Positions 10,088-19,400 are shown, counted from the first letter of the stretch. The stretch: 64,000 bases of DNA from CAIWHR01 sp963809965 (GCA_963809965.1 CAWELU010000042.1:124001-188000); one strand, 5' to 3'. Made by a program: numbers and translations. The notes: a model not told the origin generated them from the letters alone.

Positions 10088-10128
10088 CGCGAATCGAGCG
10101 TCGCGGAGGTCGTGACGCTCGATTCGCG
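10088..10128 (+). terminator. Very strong 15-bp hairpin after rubrerythrin
   Basis: CGCGAATCGAGCGTC (10088-10102) pairs perfectly with GACGCTCGATTCGCG (10114-10128) around an 11-base loop. No run of T follows, so it is not a standard intrinsic terminator. It starts 9 bases after the stop codon and may act as an RNA stabiliser for the rubrerythrin mRNA or as a partial, Rho-assisted terminator that lowers expression of the following Fe-S protein gene. Confidence 0.5.
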
Positions 10129-10251
10129 ATCGGTGCGTCGCCGACGAGGCGATGCACCAGCGTCGATCGCTGCGACAAGTCGTTGCGTGATCGCCGGTGA
10201 CATGTCCGGGTTCGCGCCCGTTCGCGAAACAACTTCTCTCCCGACCCGACG

Positions 10252-11595
10252 ATGACCGTCCGCGAAGGCAATCTGCAGGCCCCCACGCGCCATCCGCTCG
10301 ACTGGCGCAATCCGGCGTTCTACGACGAGTCGGCGCTCGAGCGCGAGATGGAGCGTGTCTTCGACATCTGCCACGGCTGCCGTCGCTGCGTAAGCCTGTG
10401 TCAGTCGTTCCCGACGCTGTTCGACCTGGTCGACGAAAGCAGCACGATGGAGGTGGACGGTGTCGCCAAACGCGATTACTGGAAGGTCGTCGACCAGTGC
10501 TACCTCTGCGACGTCTGCTACATGACCAAGTGCCCGTACGTGCCGCCGCACGAGTGGAACGTCGATTTCCCGCACCTGATGCTGCGTGCCAAGGCGGTCA
10601 AGTTCCGGAAGGGCGAAACGAGCTTCCGCGATCGCCTGCTCACCAGCACGGACCGCGTGGGGCGCCTCGCGACGATTCCCGTCGTCGTGCAGATGGTCAA
10701 CAAGACGAACACGATGCCCGCTGCGCGCAAGCTCATGGACAAGGTGCTCGGCGTCGCCGCGGAGCCGCGGCTGCCGCCCTACGCGAAGACGCGTTTTCGC
10801 AAGGGAGCGACCCCGTCGATCGCCTGGCCCGTGCGCGACGGCACGCGGACGCCCGGCAAGGTGGCGATCTTCTCGACGTGCTACATCAATTACAACGAGC
10901 CGGGGATCGGGCACGACCTGCTGCAGATCCTCGCCCACAACGAGGTGCCGTACCGGATCGTCGAGAACGAGGCATGCTGCGGGATGCCAAAGCTCGAGCT
11001 GGGCGACTTCGAGGCGGTCGAGCGGCTCAAGGACGTCAATGTTCCCGTGCTCGTGGCGCTGGCGCGGGAAGGCTACGCGATCCTGACTGCCGTGCCGTCA
11101 TGCACGCTGATGTTCAAGCAGGAGCTGCCGCTGATCTTCCCCGATGATCCGGATGTGGCCACCGTAGCGGATGCCATGTTCGATCCGTTCGAGTATCTGG
11201 TACTGCGTGACAAGGATGGTCTGCTGAAGAAGGATTTCACGCGGCCGCTGGGGAAGGTCAGCTACCACATACCCTGCCACGCGCGCGTGCAGAATGTCGG
11301 CCAGAAGACGCGCGAGGCGCTCGAATGGGTGCCTGGGACGACGCTGAACACGGTCGAGCGTTGCGCCGGACACGACGGGACCTACGGAGTGAAGACCGAG
11401 TTCTACGCGGCGTCGATGAAGATCGGCAAACCGGTGTTTCGGCAGATGGCGCATACGGAGCCGGACTACATCAGCTCCGACTGCCCGATCGCGGGCCGCC
11501 GCATCCTGCAGGGGATGGACGAGTCCGGCGAGCCGCACCGCGCGAAGAAGGAGCATCCGCTGACGCTGCTGCGGATGGCATACGGGTTGGAGTGA
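10252..11595 (+). CDS. Heterodisulfide-reductase-related Fe-S protein (GlpC/HdrD-like)
   Basis: A 447-residue protein with an N-terminal two-cluster ferredoxin domain ('CHGCRRCVSLCQ' near residue 40 and 'CYLCDVCYMTKCP' near 85) followed by two CCG-type segments ('NEACCGMPKLELGDF' and 'VERCAGHDGTYG'), the arrangement of HdrD, GlpC and related electron-transfer proteins. No signal peptide or membrane helix is seen, so it is probably cytosolic. Its place between rubrerythrin and a ferritin-like gene suggests that it passes electrons to diiron proteins that lack their own rubredoxin. This pairing with rubrerythrin and DUF3501 is known in other proteobacteria; the exact redox partner is unproven. 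Confidence 0.8.
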   Translation: MTVREGNLQAPTRHPLDWRNPAFYDESALEREMERVFDICHGCRRCVSLCQSFPTLFDLVDESSTMEVDGVAKRDYWKVVDQCYLCDVCYMTKCPYVPPHEWNVDFPHLMLRAKAVKFRKGETSFRDRLLTSTDRVGRLATIPVVVQMVNKTNTMPAARKLMDKVLGVAAEPRLPPYAKTRFRKGATPSIAWPVRDGTRTPGKVAIFSTCYINYNEPGIGHDLLQILAHNEVPYRIVENEACCGMPKLELGDFEAVERLKDVNVPVLVALAREGYAILTAVPSCTLMFKQELPLIFPDDPDVATVADAMFDPFEYLVLRDKDGLLKKDFTRPLGKVSYHIPCHARVQNVGQKTREALEWVPGTTLNTVERCAGHDGTYGVKTEFYAASMKIGKPVFRQMAHTEPDYISSDCPIAGRRILQGMDESGEPHRAKKEHPLTLLRMAYGLE

Positions 11596-11674
11596 TACCC
11601 TGCGTTCGACGCCGCACTCTGCAGGCGGTCACGAAGCCCCGTCAACTTGACGTCGACTCCGAGGGAACAACGCC

Positions 11675-11965
11675 ATGGCACACGAAGGCTATCACGAGCC
11701 CGTCGAGAAACTGTCGGCGGAAACGCAGGACCTGCACCGCGCGATCATTTCGCTGATCGAGGAGCTCGAGGCGATCGACTGGTACAACCAGCGCGTCGAT
11801 GCGTGCGCCGACCCGGCGTTGAAGGCGATTCTCGCGCACAACCGCGACGAGGAGATCGAGCATGCGGTCATGGCGCTGGAATGGATCCGGCGCCGCAACC
11901 CGGTGTTCGACCACGAGCTGCGGGAGACCCTGTTCAAGACCGGCCCGATCACGGGCCAACACTGA
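11675..11965 (+). CDS. EncFtn-type ferritin-like protein without encapsulation peptide
   Basis: A 96-residue protein strongly resembling the encapsulated ferritin (EncFtn) of Rhodospirillum rubrum. The metal-site pattern is intact: 'IEELEAIDWYNQRVDA' (E29, E30, E32, W36, Y37) and 'AHNRDEEIEHAVMALEWIRR' (E60, H63), each two residues below the EncFtn numbering as I recall it. EncFtn oxidises ferrous iron at a site made between two subunits of a decamer. Unlike classical members it ends at 'LFKTGPITGQH', just where the cargo-loading tail would begin, and no encapsulin shell gene lies in the window. It sits between the Fe-S protein and DUF3501 with an 11-base gap, so it is co-transcribed with the rubrerythrin set. 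Family assignment is firm; standalone function is inference. Confidence 0.82.
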   Translation: MAHEGYHEPVEKLSAETQDLHRAIISLIEELEAIDWYNQRVDACADPALKAILAHNRDEEIEHAVMALEWIRRRNPVFDHELRETLFKTGPITGQH

Positions 11966-11976
11966 GGATGGACGCG

Positions 11977-12561
11977 ATGCCGGCCATTACCCGCGAATCG
12001 CTGCTGACGCTGGAAGCGTATGCGAAGGCGCGCGCCGCGTTCCGCGCGAAGGTGCTCGCGCACAAGAGGCACCGGACCGTGCACGTCGGCGCCAACCTGA
12101 CGCTGCTGTTCGAGGACGAGCTCACGATCCGCTACCAGATCCAGGAGATGCTTCGCGTCGAGAAGACGTTCGAGGAGGCGGGCATCAGGGACGAGCTCGA
12201 CGCGTACAACCCGCTCGTTCCCGACGGCACCAACTTCAAGGCGACGATGCTGATCGAGTACGACGACCCCGACGAGCGCAAGGCGGCGCTGGCGCGGCTG
12301 ATCGGCATCGAGGACCGCGTGTGGGTGCAGGTGGAGGGTTGCCCGAAGGTCCACGCGATTGCCGACGAGGACCTGCCGCGGGAGACGGAGGAGAAGACCT
12401 CCGCGGTGCATTTTCTGCGCTTCGAACTGACGCCGGAGATGATCGCCGCGCTGAAGTACGGCGTCGGGCTCGCGGTAGGGGTCGATCATCCCGGGTACAC
12501 GGCGGTGATTCCCGCCGTTGCCGAGGAAACTCGGACTGCGCTCGTTGCGGACCTGGCGTAA
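11977..12561 (+). CDS. DUF3501 family protein
   Basis: A 194-residue soluble protein of unknown function. 'MPAITRESLLTLEAYAKARA' at the start and 'FLRFELTPEMIAALKYGVGL' near the end match DUF3501, a family I know from neighbourhoods with rubrerythrin and HdrD-like Fe-S proteins. The ATG at 11977 is preferred to the one at 11968 because GAGG lies 9 bases before it and because family members begin MPxITRESL. It contains one cysteine ('VEGCPKVHAIADEDLP') and conserved H/E residues, but no recognisable cofactor motif. It closes the operon, converging on yajQ. Confidence 0.78.
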   Translation: MPAITRESLLTLEAYAKARAAFRAKVLAHKRHRTVHVGANLTLLFEDELTIRYQIQEMLRVEKTFEEAGIRDELDAYNPLVPDGTNFKATMLIEYDDPDERKAALARLIGIEDRVWVQVEGCPKVHAIADEDLPRETEEKTSAVHFLRFELTPEMIAALKYGVGLAVGVDHPGYTAVIPAVAEETRTALVADLA

Positions 12562-12590
12562 CTCGACGCTTCAGGTCGCCCGCGTGCCGG

Positions 12591-13076
12591 TCAGTCGCGG
12601 AAGTTGCCGAACTGGACCGGGAAATCGGTGATCGATTGCTTCACCAGCGCGATGACGCCTTGCAGGTCGTCCCGCTTCGCACCGGAGATTCGGACCGCAT
12701 CGCCCTGGATCGAAGCCTGCACCTTCATCCGGCTGTCCTTGACGAGCTTGACGATCTTCTTCGACAGATCCTGTTCGATGCCGACCCGGATCGTAACGGC
12801 CTGTTTCACCTTGTTGCCGGAAACCTTCTCGACATTGCCGTACTTGAGCGCGCGTATGTCCACGCCGCGCTTGGTCATCTTGCCGGCGAGGATGTCGGTG
12901 ACCTGCTTCAGCTTGAAATCGTCGTCCGCGTAGATCGTGAGCGTCTTGTCGACATGCTCGACGCGGGCGTCCGAGCCCTTGAAGTCGAAGCGAGTCGAGA
13001 CTTCCCTGTTGGTCTGGTCCACGGCATTGCGGACTTCGACCTGGTTGACTTCGGAGACGATATCGAACGAAGGCAT
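12591..13076 (-). CDS. yajQ: YajQ-family nucleotide (c-di-GMP) binding protein
   Basis: A 161-residue cytosolic protein made of two ferredoxin-like folds. 'MPSFDIVSEVNQVEVRNAVD' at the start, 'STRFDFKGSDA' and the ending 'LVKQSITDFPVQFGNFRD' are diagnostic. Family members bind cyclic di-GMP in Xanthomonas and Pseudomonas and act as effectors; some also bind tRNA or GTP. Two c-di-GMP metabolising proteins are encoded elsewhere in the window, so the signal is probably present in the cell. It is divergent from argG, as in many betaproteobacteria. Confidence 0.93.
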   Translation of the reverse strand: MPSFDIVSEVNQVEVRNAVDQTNREVSTRFDFKGSDARVEHVDKTLTIYADDDFKLKQVTDILAGKMTKRGVDIRALKYGNVEKVSGNKVKQAVTIRVGIEQDLSKKIVKLVKDSRMKVQASIQGDAVRISGAKRDDLQGVIALVKQSITDFPVQFGNFRD

Positions 13077-13216
13077 TCGGGTGCGATCGGCTTGACGATT
13101 GCGCGAGAGTGTACAGGCATCGGGCGCGACGCGGTATCGAACCGCAATCCTCGGCGCGCCGCGTGCGCAGCTTCGGCTAGAATAACCGGCTTACCGCCCT
13201 CGCGAAGCGCATTCCC

Positions 13217-14563
13217 ATGTCGCATATCCTGCAGGACCTTCCCGCCGGCCAGAAGGTCGGTATCGCGTTCTCCGGCGGGCTGGACACGAGCGCGGCACTG
13301 CACTGGATGCGCGCGAAGGGGGCGATCCCCTACGCATACACGGCCAACCTCGGGCAGCCGGACGAGCCCGACTACGACGACATTCCGCGGCGTGCGCTCG
13401 CCTACGGCGCCGAGGCCGCACGCCTCGTCGATTGTCGCGTGGCGCTCGTTGCCGAGGGGATCGCCGCGTTGCAGGCGGGCGCTTTCCACATCACCACGGC
13501 GGGCCTGACGTACTTCAACACCACGCCGCTCGGCCGCGCCGTGACCGGCACAATGCTGGTCGTCGCGATGCGCGAGGACGACGTGCACGTCTGGGGCGAC
13601 GGCAGCACGTTCAAGGGCAACGACATCGAGCGCTTCTACCGCTACGGCCTGCTCGCCAACCCGGAACTGCGGATCTACAAGCCGTGGCTCGACGCAAGGT
13701 TCATCGACGAACTGGGCGGGCGCAGGGAGATGTCGGAGTACCTCACGCGAGCCGGGTTCGGCTACAAGATGAGCACGGAGAAGGCGTACTCGACCGATTC
13801 GAACCTCCTGGGCGCGACGCACGAGGCGAAGGACCTCGAGTTCCTCGACAAGGGGATGACGATCGTGGAGCCGATCATGGGCGCCGCCTTCTGGCGCGAC
13901 GACGTCGCGATCCGGCCCGAGCGCGTCGCGGTGCGTTTCGCCGAGGGTCGGCCGGTCGCACTGAACGGCGTCACCTTCGGCGACGATGTCGCCCTGTTGC
14001 TCGAAGCAAACGCGATCGGCGGTCGCCATGGCCTCGGCATGAGCGACCAGATCGAGAACCGGATCATCGAGGCGAAGAGCCGCGGCGTCTACGAAGCTCC
14101 CGGTATGGCGCTCCTGCACATCGCCTATGAGCGGCTCGTGACCGGCATCCACAACGAGGACACGATCGAGCAGTACCGCGACAACGGCCGCCGGCTCGGA
14201 CGCCTGCTCTACCAGGGGCGCTGGTTCGATCCTCAGGCCATGATGCTGCGCGAGACGGCGCAGCGGTGGGTCGCTCGTGCGGTCACCGGCGAGGTGACGC
14301 TCGAACTTCGCCGTGGCAACGATTACTCCATCGTCGACACGACGAGCCCGAACCTCACGTACAAGCCCGAGCGGCTGACGATGGAAAAGGGCGAAGCGTA
14401 CTTCACGCCGCAGGACCGGATCGGCCAGCTCACGATGCGCAACCTCGACATCGCGGACACGCGCGAAAAGCTCATCACGTACGTGCAGACAGGCCTGCTC
14501 AGTCCGGCAGAACGTTCCCCGCTGCCGCGCTTGGCCGACGGGGGCGTGGAAAAGAAGCCCTAG
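13217..14563 (+). CDS. argG: Argininosuccinate synthase (type 2, E. coli-like)
   Basis: Joins citrulline and aspartate with ATP in the penultimate step of arginine synthesis. The N-terminal PP-loop 'VGIAFSGGLDTSAALHWM' binds ATP, and 'STFKGNDIERFYRYG' is part of the citrulline/aspartate site. At 448 residues it belongs to the longer branch found in E. coli and betaproteobacteria rather than the ~400-residue majority type. A TAGAAT (13178-13183) lies 34 bases before the ATG and could be its -10. Its stop overlaps the end of the convergent Bug-type gene by 4 bases. argF, supplying citrulline, lies 1 kb downstream on the other strand. Confidence 0.96.
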   Translation: MSHILQDLPAGQKVGIAFSGGLDTSAALHWMRAKGAIPYAYTANLGQPDEPDYDDIPRRALAYGAEAARLVDCRVALVAEGIAALQAGAFHITTAGLTYFNTTPLGRAVTGTMLVVAMREDDVHVWGDGSTFKGNDIERFYRYGLLANPELRIYKPWLDARFIDELGGRREMSEYLTRAGFGYKMSTEKAYSTDSNLLGATHEAKDLEFLDKGMTIVEPIMGAAFWRDDVAIRPERVAVRFAEGRPVALNGVTFGDDVALLLEANAIGGRHGLGMSDQIENRIIEAKSRGVYEAPGMALLHIAYERLVTGIHNEDTIEQYRDNGRRLGRLLYQGRWFDPQAMMLRETAQRWVARAVTGEVTLELRRGNDYSIVDTTSPNLTYKPERLTMEKGEAYFTPQDRIGQLTMRNLDIADTREKLITYVQTGLLSPAERSPLPRLADGGVEKKP

Positions 14564-15528
14564 TCGACCTTGAGACCCAGCTTGCGGATGACCGGCGCCC
14601 AGGTCTCGGCTTCGCTTCGGATCAGGTTGCCGAAATCCTCGGATGTGCCGCCGATCAGATCGAAACCTGCGGCATGCATTTTGGCGACGACATCGGGTTC
14701 CTTCAGAATCGCATTGATCTCGGCATTGAGCCTGGCGATGATCGGCTTCGGTGTGCCCGCGGGCACCATGATGCCGTTCCACGCGAGCGCCTCGAAACCG
14801 GGATAGCCGGATTCGGCGATCGCCGGAAGATCCGGCAGTAGCGGGAAGCGCTTTGCGGTGGTCACCGCGATCGGGCGCAGTTTGCCGGCCTGAATCTGCG
14901 CCTGCAGCGGTTGCATCACCGCGAACATCATCTGCGTTTCCCCCTGGATCGTCGCGGTGACGGCCGGCGGCGAGCCGTTGAACGGCACGTGCAACGCGTC
15001 GAACCCGGCGACCGACTTCAACAGTTCCATGTTCAGATGCGACGAGCTGCCATTGCCCACCGACGCATAGTTGAGCTTTCCCGGATTGGCCTTCGCGTAC
15101 GCGACGAGCTCGGCCAGCGTCTTCACCGGCAGTAGCGCATTGACGGCGAGCACGTTCGGCTGGCTCGACGTGATGATGACCGGCGCCAGATCCTTCGCGA
15201 CGTCGTACGGGAGCTTCTGCAGCAACGGCCCGAACGCGAGCGGTCCGTTGAATCCGAGCAGCATGGTGTAGCCGTCCGGGGGCGCCTTCGCCACCTCGGC
15301 GGTCGCGACGGTCCCGCCGGCCGCCGGCTTGTTCTCGACAACGACCGGCTGGCCCAGACGGTCCTTGAGCCGGTCGCCGATCACCCGCGCCAGCGCGTCG
15401 AGCGAGCTTCCCGGACCTGCGGCGACCACGAACTTGATCGGCTTGTCGGGCCAGGCTTGGCCGAATGCCGGGAGGGCGATTGCAGCCAGCGCTGCGCAAA
15501 CGGAAAGGAAGGTGCGACGTAGGATCAT
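14560..15528 (-). CDS. Bug-type (TctC) periplasmic substrate-binding protein
   Basis: A 322-residue exported protein with a clear Sec signal ('LSVCAALAAIALPAFGQA', cleavage near residue 24) followed by 'WPDKPIKFVVAAGPGSSLDA', the start of the tripartite tricarboxylate transporter receptor family. 'FNGSPPAVTATIQGETQMMF' and 'AESGYPGFEALAWNGIMVP' are further family blocks. Such proteins bind carboxylates or aromatic acids, and betaproteobacteria carry many orphan copies. No TctA/TctB membrane genes are nearby, so this is an orphan receptor whose ligand cannot be predicted. It lies 44 bases downstream of argF on the same strand and may be read from the argF promoter. Confidence 0.9.
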   Translation of the reverse strand: MILRRTFLSVCAALAAIALPAFGQAWPDKPIKFVVAAGPGSSLDALARVIGDRLKDRLGQPVVVENKPAAGGTVATAEVAKAPPDGYTMLLGFNGPLAFGPLLQKLPYDVAKDLAPVIITSSQPNVLAVNALLPVKTLAELVAYAKANPGKLNYASVGNGSSSHLNMELLKSVAGFDALHVPFNGSPPAVTATIQGETQMMFAVMQPLQAQIQAGKLRPIAVTTAKRFPLLPDLPAIAESGYPGFEALAWNGIMVPAGTPKPIIARLNAEINAILKEPDVVAKMHAAGFDLIGGTSEDFGNLIRSEAETWAPVIRKLGLKVD

Positions 15529-15572
15529 TCGAATTTCCTGTGCGGGGATGGCGGCTGGCTCGTGGCGGGTAC

Positions 15573-16499
15573 TTACGGATTCACGCGGCCGCAGACGAGG
15601 TATTCCAACAACGCTTTCTGGGCATGCAGGCGATTCTCCGCCTCATCCCACACGACGCTCTGCGGACCGTCGATCACATCGCTTGCAACTTCCTCGCCAC
15701 GGTGGACCGGAAGGCAGTGCATGAACAACGCGTCCGGCTTCGCCTGGCGCATCATCGGCGCATCGACCATCCAACGCGCGAAGTCGCGCTTGCGACGCTC
15801 GTTCTCGGCCTCGAAGCCCATGCTGGTCCAGACGTCGGTCGTGACGAGGTCTGCACCGCGGCATGCTTCCATCGGGTCGCCAAACGCCGCAAAGCGGGAA
15901 GGGTCGGGGACGCGACTGCGATCGTTCCCCACCTCGTACCCGGGAGGCGTGGACACATGCACCTTGAAATCGAGGATCGCGGCCGCCTGCAGCCAAGTGT
16001 TGCAGACATTGTTGGAATCCCCGATCCACGCCACCGTCTTGCCACGGATCGGGCCGCGATGCTCGATGTACGTATAGATATCGGCGAGGATCTGGCAGGG
16101 ATGAAATTCGTTGGTGAGGCCGTTGACGACCGGAACCCGCGAATGCGCGGCGAAGCGCTCGATGATCGCCTGCTCGAAGGTGCGGATCATCACGACGTCG
16201 ACCATCCGCGAGATCACGCGGGCGACGTCCTCGATCGGCTCGCCGCGGGCGAGCTGCGTGTCGCCGCGATTCAGATTGATCGCGATTCCGCCGAGCTGAT
16301 TCATCCCGGCCTCGAACGACACGCGCGTGCGCGTCGAGGCCTTTTCGAACACCATCGCGAGCGTGCGGTCGCGCAGGGGCTGGTAGAGCTCGTAACGTTT
16401 GAACCGGTCCTTGATCCAGCGTGTGCGCTCGACCAGGTAGTCGAATTCATCGAGCGAGAAATCACTGAATTGCAGGAAATGCCTGGGTGCCGGGGGCAT
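15573..16499 (-). CDS. argF: Ornithine carbamoyltransferase
   Basis: Makes citrulline from ornithine and carbamoyl phosphate in arginine synthesis. The carbamoyl-phosphate loop 'FEKASTRTRVSFEAGMNQLG' and the ornithine-site residues 'FMHCLPVHRG' and 'DVWTSMGFEAE' are all present, and 308 residues is the family length. The start at 'MPPAPRHFLQFSDFS' was chosen over an upstream methionine because family members begin MxxxRHFLQF. Its substrate is supplied by carAB, about 16 kb away in this window. Upstream lies the truncated NnrS remnant in the opposite direction. Confidence 0.95.
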   Translation of the reverse strand: MPPAPRHFLQFSDFSLDEFDYLVERTRWIKDRFKRYELYQPLRDRTLAMVFEKASTRTRVSFEAGMNQLGGIAINLNRGDTQLARGEPIEDVARVISRMVDVVMIRTFEQAIIERFAAHSRVPVVNGLTNEFHPCQILADIYTYIEHRGPIRGKTVAWIGDSNNVCNTWLQAAAILDFKVHVSTPPGYEVGNDRSRVPDPSRFAAFGDPMEACRGADLVTTDVWTSMGFEAENERRKRDFARWMVDAPMMRQAKPDALFMHCLPVHRGEEVASDVIDGPQSVVWDEAENRLHAQKALLEYLVCGRVNP

Positions 16500-16589
16500 C
16501 GTCGCGCTCCGGGATCGAAATACGCGGAATCCTATCAAATCAACATTTTAGCACGCATCTCGCATACGCCGCCGACGCGGGCCATCTTA

Positions 16590-17255
16590 ACCCGAGGGGC
16601 GGGGTTCTGGGGGTTCCTGCTCCCGGTGTTCGTCGTGGTCTGTCACCGGACGATTCCGTTCTTCACGGCGAACATCGTGCCGTTGGTGACCGCGTTCCGA
16701 CCCTCATGGCTGCTGGCGGCGATGGTCGGCGCGCCGGTTGCCCACGGCGTGCTCGCCGGCCTCGGCTTCGACGGCTGGACGTGGCTCACCGATCTGCCGG
16801 CGGCCGTGCTGCTGCTATGGCTGGCGATTCGCTGGGGTCTCGTGCAGAGCATGCGCAACCGGCTGCTCGCGATGCTCCATCTCGGCTTCCTCTGGTACGG
16901 AATCGGGTTTCTGCTGGCCGGGGCGAATTCGCTCGCCGTGCTCGCGGGCGGTGCCGGTGTGCCGCTCGCCGCGCTTCACGCGCTGGCCATCGGCTTTGCC
17001 TCGTCGCTATTGATGGCCATGGTCACGCGCGTGACCTGCGGTCATTCGGGACAAACGGTCGCGGCCGACGCCCTGACCTGGCGCTTGTTTCAGCTGCTGC
17101 AGGCGACCGCGCTTGTCCGGGTTGCCGCCGAGGTGCTGCCCGGCCGCGCCTGGCTCGTCGTCGCTGCCGTGCTGTGGGTCGCGGCGTTCGTGCCCTGGTG
17201 CCTGAAGTACGCGCCGATCTATTGGCGTCCGCGCGCCGACGGTCGGCCAGGCTAA
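16590..17255 (+). pseudogene. NnrS-family membrane protein, 5'-truncated remnant
   Basis: The open frame from about 16590 to a TAA/TAG-type stop at 17255 encodes membrane helices typical of the C-terminal half of NnrS: 'GFWGFLLPVFVVVCHRTIPF', 'LLAMLHLGFLWYGIGFLLAG', 'LHALAIGFASSLLMAMVTRV' and 'TCGHSGQTV'. Complete NnrS proteins are about 400 residues; only some 215 remain and no suitable ATG or ribosome site precedes them. Upstream sequence in the frame is antisense to argF. NnrS proteins protect against nitric oxide and nitrosative stress. The missing N-terminal half suggests a deletion joined to the argF promoter region; translation from an internal GTG/CTG is possible but unlikely. Confidence 0.65.
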
Positions 17256-17295
17256 CGGGGCTCCGCGCGCCAGGCGCGGGTTTTCCGGCAAGCCG

Positions 17296-19400
17296 TCAGT
17301 GGCAAGTGCCGTCGCTCGCCAAGGCGAAGGTCGTCGCCGGATACACGTAGAATTCGGGCCCGGGGAGCGCGCGCATCTCGACCATCCCGTCCTTCCACGA
17401 TTGCTCCAGGTCCCGCTCGATCCGCGAGAGCGATTCGTCGTCCCCGTGGCGCAACCCGCAGATGCCGTAGGCGCGATTGCGGCCGCGGACCTTGGCCATG
17501 TACAGGGCCATGTCGACCAGGCCGATCGCACGGTCCCAGGGCAGGACCAGGTTGTGCGGCGGCAGGGGCATCGGCGCGTAGCCGATCGACGCGGTGACGC
17601 GAATCGGGGTCCCCTGGAACAGAACGGGTTCCGACGAGATCGCGTGCATGATGCGCATCGCGATTTCGTCCAGCCGGTCGCTACTTGTCGCCGGCACGAA
17701 GACCAGGAACTCCTCGCCGCCCCAGCGCACGATCATGTCGGTTTCGCGCAGCGTCTCGCGCAGCCGGCGCGCGACGACGACGAGCACCGCGTCGCCTGCC
17801 GCATGTCCATAGCGATCGTTGGTCTGCTTGAACAGATCGATGTCGATCAACAGCAGCGCCCGAACCGTCGTCTCGCTTTCGCGGCGACGGCGCCGGTCCG
17901 GCCGGTTGTTCTCCTCGCGCATGAAGTCCAGGAAATAGCGCCGATTGTAGAGCGCGGTCAGTTCGTCGCGGCTGCTGCGAACGCTCAATTCGGTGTTCCT
18001 CTGCGGCGAGCAATCGGTTCGTGACGTGAAGTTTCCGGTACAACGCGGCGACCACGACGAACGACAGCGCGAACAGCGACGCGAGCAGCCACCAGATGCG
18101 CTGCTGCAGCTCGCGCGTTTCGAGTTCCGCGGACTTCAGTTCGTTTTCCCGGTTGAGCAGCGCGATTTCGCGCTTGCGCTTGTCCGACTCGTATTTTTCC
18201 TGAATCTCCAGGAGCGCCCTCTGGCGCGCGGCCAGCGCGATCTCGTCGTTGAGCTTGCGTTCCCGGTGCAACAGGGCAAGCGCCGCCTTGTGGTCGCCCG
18301 CTCGTTCCAGGTAGAGCCCGTACTCGCCGAGCAGCGATAGCGATCTCGGCGGTCGCGCCGGAGCGCTCGTACTCGGCCAGGGACTCGTCGGCGAGGCGCT
18401 TGCCTTCCGGCACCCGGTTAAGGCCGAACAATGCGAATCCCATGTTGGCCTTGCTGGTCGCGATCAGGCTGGCGTCGCCGTAATCCGTCGCGATCTGCAG
18501 CGCGTTGCGCGCGAGCTCGAGCGCTTCCTTGAATTCCTTGCGTCGCAACCGGATGTCGGCGAGGTTGATCAGGGCGCGACTTTCGGCAGCCTGCGATTGC
18601 GCGGTGCGCGCGATCGCCAGCGCTTCCTCCATGGCGGCCAGTTCGCGCGCGGGGTCTTCGAGGACTTCCAGCGCGGCCGACTCGGCCATCCGCGCGTTCG
18701 CCATGCCGTAGGCACTGCCGGCCACCTCAGCCTCGGCGAACGCTTCCTGGCTTGCCTTCAGGGCGTCCTGCGGCTTCTTCAGCACCAGGTAGAGCACGGA
18801 AAGCTGGTAGAGCGCGTTCGAACGACGCAGCGGGTTGTTCATGTTCTCGGCGAGTGAGAGCGCATCCTGGGCGCTCGCGAGCGCTTCTTCGAGTCGCCCG
18901 AGCACACGGGCGCTGGTGCCCAGGGTGATCGCGGCCCAATAGGGGAGGAATTGCTCGCCGGAATTGCGCGCGAGCTCGAGTGCGTCCGCAGCCAGGACGT
19001 TGGCTTTCGCAGCATCTCCCGCGGACAGCTGTGCGCGGCTGCGCAGGAGCAGGGCGGTCGCCAATGTGAGGTCGTCCGGAGGCGACTTGGCCTGCGCGGC
19101 GAGACGATCAGCGAGTGCCAGCGCATCCGCCGTGCGTCCGACCAGGATCATCGACTGGCCGTGCAGAGCGTGGACGAAGCGGCGCTCGGACGGCACGCCG
19201 CCGGGTTGCGCCGCGAGTGCATCGAGTTCGCTCAGCGCGCGCTTTGGATAGGCATGCAGATACGTCTCGATCCGCTGCGCCTGCCAAGCGAGGTCGGACG
19301 TAGCGAGAACCGGTGCAATCGGAAACAAGAATACGAGTGCAAACACCGTCGCGCGTCGTGCGATGTTTTCGGCGGAACGGGCGACCGACCGTTTCGCCAT
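17296..19400 (-). CDS. TPR-containing membrane diguanylate cyclase (frameshifts near 18002 and 18341)
   Basis: Predicted sensor that makes cyclic di-GMP. Order: signal peptide ('FALVFLFPIAPVLATSDLAW'), periplasmic tetratricopeptide repeats (about residues 60-330), a charged coiled coil ('RKREIALLNRENELKSAELE'), one membrane helix ('WWLLASLFALSFVVVAALY') and a cytoplasmic GGDEF domain with 'SSRDELTALYNRRYF' and the active site 'RWGGEEFLVFVP' (GGEEF). Two single-base insertions split it: an A near 18341 between 'ATAEIA' and 'SLLGEYGLYLERAGDHK', and a base near 18002 between the membrane region and 'NTELSVRSSRDELT'. Corrected length is about 700 residues. The catalytic residues are intact, so the enzyme should be active if the shifts are sequence errors. 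Confidence 0.82.

Noticed and set aside
11977..12561. DUF3501 gene as the missing encapsulin shell
   Set aside because: At 194 residues with a DUF3501 pattern it lacks the HK97-like E-loop and P-domain segments and is too short for an encapsulin.
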